DNA from: Saccharofermentans sp. | GTDB taxonomy: Bacteria; Bacillota; Clostridia; Saccharofermentanales; Saccharofermentanaceae | Direction: 5' to 3' | Length of the DNA stretch: 64,000 nucleotides | NCBI GenBank assembly: GCA_024684815.1 | Contig: JAIKWL010000084.1 | Span: 1 to 64,000, forward strand | Part shown: positions 62,447-64,000 of the stretch, piece by piece | How the letters are laid out: each line of letters starts with the position of its first letter | Numbering within the stretch: the first letter of the stretch is position 1 | The notes under the pieces: model-generated | Databases searched by the model: none | The model's input: the letters and a program-made list of their open reading frames with translations, nothing else | What the model was told of the DNA's origin: nothing | Program-made: the position numbers and the translations under genes

Positions 62447-64000
62447 CAGCCGGGAGCCTGTAAAAAGGCCGCCTGAGAGTCATAAAGCAATCCCCGGAAA
62501 AGAGCACATTCAAAGTGCTGATGAAGCAGTTGAAAAAAAGGGAAGAACGCACGTTAAAAGGATAAAGTCCTCGGTTTTTGCGAAGGGCTGGATCGCTGTC
62601 GTGGCTGCTGCAGTTTTCGCATATTCGGGATATCTGGTCTATAACCTGTACCGCACAACAGTTACTGATTATGACAAGTATGCAAGGGCAGCTGCAAATG
62701 AGCAGTGGACACTGATGACATACAGTGCGAAAAGAGGAGTGATATACGATTCGAACGGGACGCCTCTTGCTTCGAATACTTATGATTTTACGGTTATCTG
62801 CTCTCCGAAGATGATCACCTCAACAGAGATCTCCAGAGAAGAGATAATGCAGAATGCGGTTGCAATACTTGGTGTTGATTACGAGAAACTCGATAAGATA
62901 ATACCTGTCGATCCGACAGATAAGACTGATCCGAGAAATGATGTTGCAGGCTGCGATGTAATAAAGAATGTTCCCCAGGAGACAAAGGATCAGTTCGACA
63001 AATTCTTAAAGGATAATAAGGTCAAGGGCTTCGGTTTTGTCGCTGTTCCGCAGAGATATTACAATTACGGAAGTCTTGCATCCCAGGTTGTCGGATATGC
63101 AAAAAATGACGGTGTGAGCCTCAACGGACTTTATGGTCTTGAGGCTTACTATAATGATGTCCTGTCAGGTGAAGACGGATACAGATATTCGGAAACAGAT
63201 GAGATCACGGGCGGTGTTCTGCCTTATTCCGATGCGACGACCATTCCGGTATCAGACGGCAACAACGTGGTTACCAATATCGATATCAGTATCCAGAGGA
63301 TCGCCGAAGATGCAGCCAAGGATGCGTACGATAAATACGATCCGATCGACGGAGTCTGCGCTATCGTAATGAATCCATATACCGGAGCAGTATATGCAAT
63401 GGTATCGCTCCCTAATTTCGACTGCAACGATCCGTACGGAAAGCCATACGGAGTCGGTCAGGAAGCCTGGAATTATATGAGTGCTGATGACAAAGTCCAG
63501 TACGTTATGAAAAATGCATGGCGCAACAGATGCGTATCAGATACTTACGAGCCTGGCTCAACATTCAAGTCTCTTACCACATGTATGGCATTTGAAGAGA
63601 ATCTTACTAACGAAGAAGAGATATTCAGTGATGCCCCGATCGCGATCTCATCAAAGCATACGATCTCCTGCTGGGCACAGAAATCCTACGGCAACCACGG
63701 ATTAGAGCCTTTGAGAAAGGCGTTCGAGAATTCCTGCAACCCTGTCTTTACCCAGCTGGCTTACAGGATCGGATTAAGCAAATATTATTCTTATGTTCGT
63801 ATGCTTGGTTTTTACGAGCCTACCGGTATCGATCTTCCCGCCGAAGGAAAGGGTATCTTCCATAAAGAGCCGACTACAGTCGACATGGCGGTTTTAGCAT
63901 ACGGCGAATCTTCAACGGTTACCCCTATCCAGCTTATAACCTCATACTGCGCGATAATAAACGGCGGAAATCTCCTTGTTCCGCATATTGCAAAATATAT
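62424..64000 (+). CDS. ftsI: Class B penicillin-binding protein (FtsI/SpoVD-like), 3' end beyond window
   Basis: At least 525 codons, open at the right edge. Short basic cytoplasmic N-terminus, one membrane helix (about 55-75, GWIAVVAAAVFAYSG), PBP dimerisation domain (SAKRGVIYDSNGTPLASN, PQRYYNYGSLASQVVGY), then the transpeptidase domain with active-site Ser in PGSTFK and SCN-type AFENSCNPVF (second motif). The KTG motif lies past the edge. It is a septal or sporulation cross-linking enzyme; position after ftsL suggests FtsI, and a SpoVD identity would need the missing C-terminal PASTA region. ATG 62424 overlaps ftsL by 23 bases. Confidence 0.9.
   Translation, partial: MQHTPINNSREPVKRPPESHKAIPGKEHIQSADEAVEKKGRTHVKRIKSSVFAKGWIAVVAAAVFAYSGYLVYNLYRTTVTDYDKYARAAANEQWTLMTYSAKRGVIYDSNGTPLASNTYDFTVICSPKMITSTEISREEIMQNAVAILGVDYEKLDKIIPVDPTDKTDPRNDVAGCDVIKNVPQETKDQFDKFLKDNKVKGFGFVAVPQRYYNYGSLASQVVGYAKNDGVSLNGLYGLEAYYNDVLSGEDGYRYSETDEITGGVLPYSDATTIPVSDGNNVVTNIDISIQRIAEDAAKDAYDKYDPIDGVCAIVMNPYTGAVYAMVSLPNFDCNDPYGKPYGVGQEAWNYMSADDKVQYVMKNAWRNRCVSDTYEPGSTFKSLTTCMAFEENLTNEEEIFSDAPIAISSKHTISCWAQKSYGNHGLEPLRKAFENSCNPVFTQLAYRIGLSKYYSYVRMLGFYEPTGIDLPAEGKGIFHKEPTTVDMAVLAYGESSTVTPIQLITSYCAIINGGNLLVPHIAKY

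Overview
The window looks like chromosomal core DNA from a Bacillota (Firmicutes) member of the Clostridia, probably a host-associated or rumen-type anaerobe. Supporting signs are the gene orders rpsF-ssb-rpsR-rplI-dnaB, rimP-nusA-ylxR-ylxQ-infB-rbfA-nrnA-truB-ribF and mraZ-rsmH-ftsL-ftsI, strong GGAGG ribosome binding sites, choline-binding-type cell-wall repeats, a stand-alone flavodiiron protein, a clostripain-family protease and a long-form hibernation factor. Genus cannot be settled from sequence alone. I see no rRNA, tRNA, CRISPR array, insertion sequence or prophage. The right edge cuts a penicillin-binding protein gene.

Layout. 0.2-1.9 kb (minus): an ECF-type sigma factor with its overlapping membrane anti-sigma-like partner. 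2.1-5.6 kb: a zinc-ribbon protein, release factor 1, and a Sua5 threonylcarbamoyl-AMP synthase fused to a phosphatase-like domain that has lost its catalytic Cys and Arg. 5.7-13.4 kb: the S6/SSB/S18 operon with an autoregulatory-type leader, then L9, DnaB, TilS, Hpt and FtsH. 13.5-16.6 kb: two tandem secreted cell-wall-binding repeat paralogues with a shared upstream block. 16.8-25.8 kb: a small membrane protein, RF3 (minus), MalQ, glycerol kinase, an AEC transporter, an SseB-like protein, an anchored orphan and a GT-C-type membrane protein (minus). 26.0-32.8 kb: xanthine phosphoribosyltransferase with an apparent AUC start, a BMP-type nucleoside ABC importer, and a flavodiiron protein. 32.8-38.6 kb: an anchored clostripain-like protease, acetolactate synthase (both subunits) and Hpf. 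38.6-46.9 kb is the accessory stretch: a second GT-C-like protein, a YunG-like protein, a choline-binding NodB deacetylase, a DUF2974-type hydrolase fused to a membrane module, an Ala-rich coiled-coil membrane protein, two small HTH regulators, MscL and a small P-loop ATPase. 47.0-55.6 kb: the rimP-nusA-infB translation operon. 55.7-60.0 kb: lgt, rodA and a fused invertase-fructokinase. 60.2 kb to the end: the start of the division and cell-wall (dcw) cluster behind phased MraZ boxes.

How the genes work together. Most of the window serves translation (S6, S18, L9, IF2, RF1, RF3, RbfA, RimP, TruB, TilS, Sua5, Hpf) and envelope growth (FtsL/FtsI, RodA, Lgt, NodB deacetylase, wall-binding proteins). 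The purine block links an ABC importer to Xpt and Hpt salvage. The fused GH32-PfkB enzyme would cleave a sucrose-type substrate and phosphorylate the released fructose. The least ordinary elements are the Sua5/dead-phosphatase fusion, the invertase-kinase fusion, the non-canonical xpt start, the zinc-ribbon/clostripain architecture, the hydrolase-membrane fusion and several leader structures.
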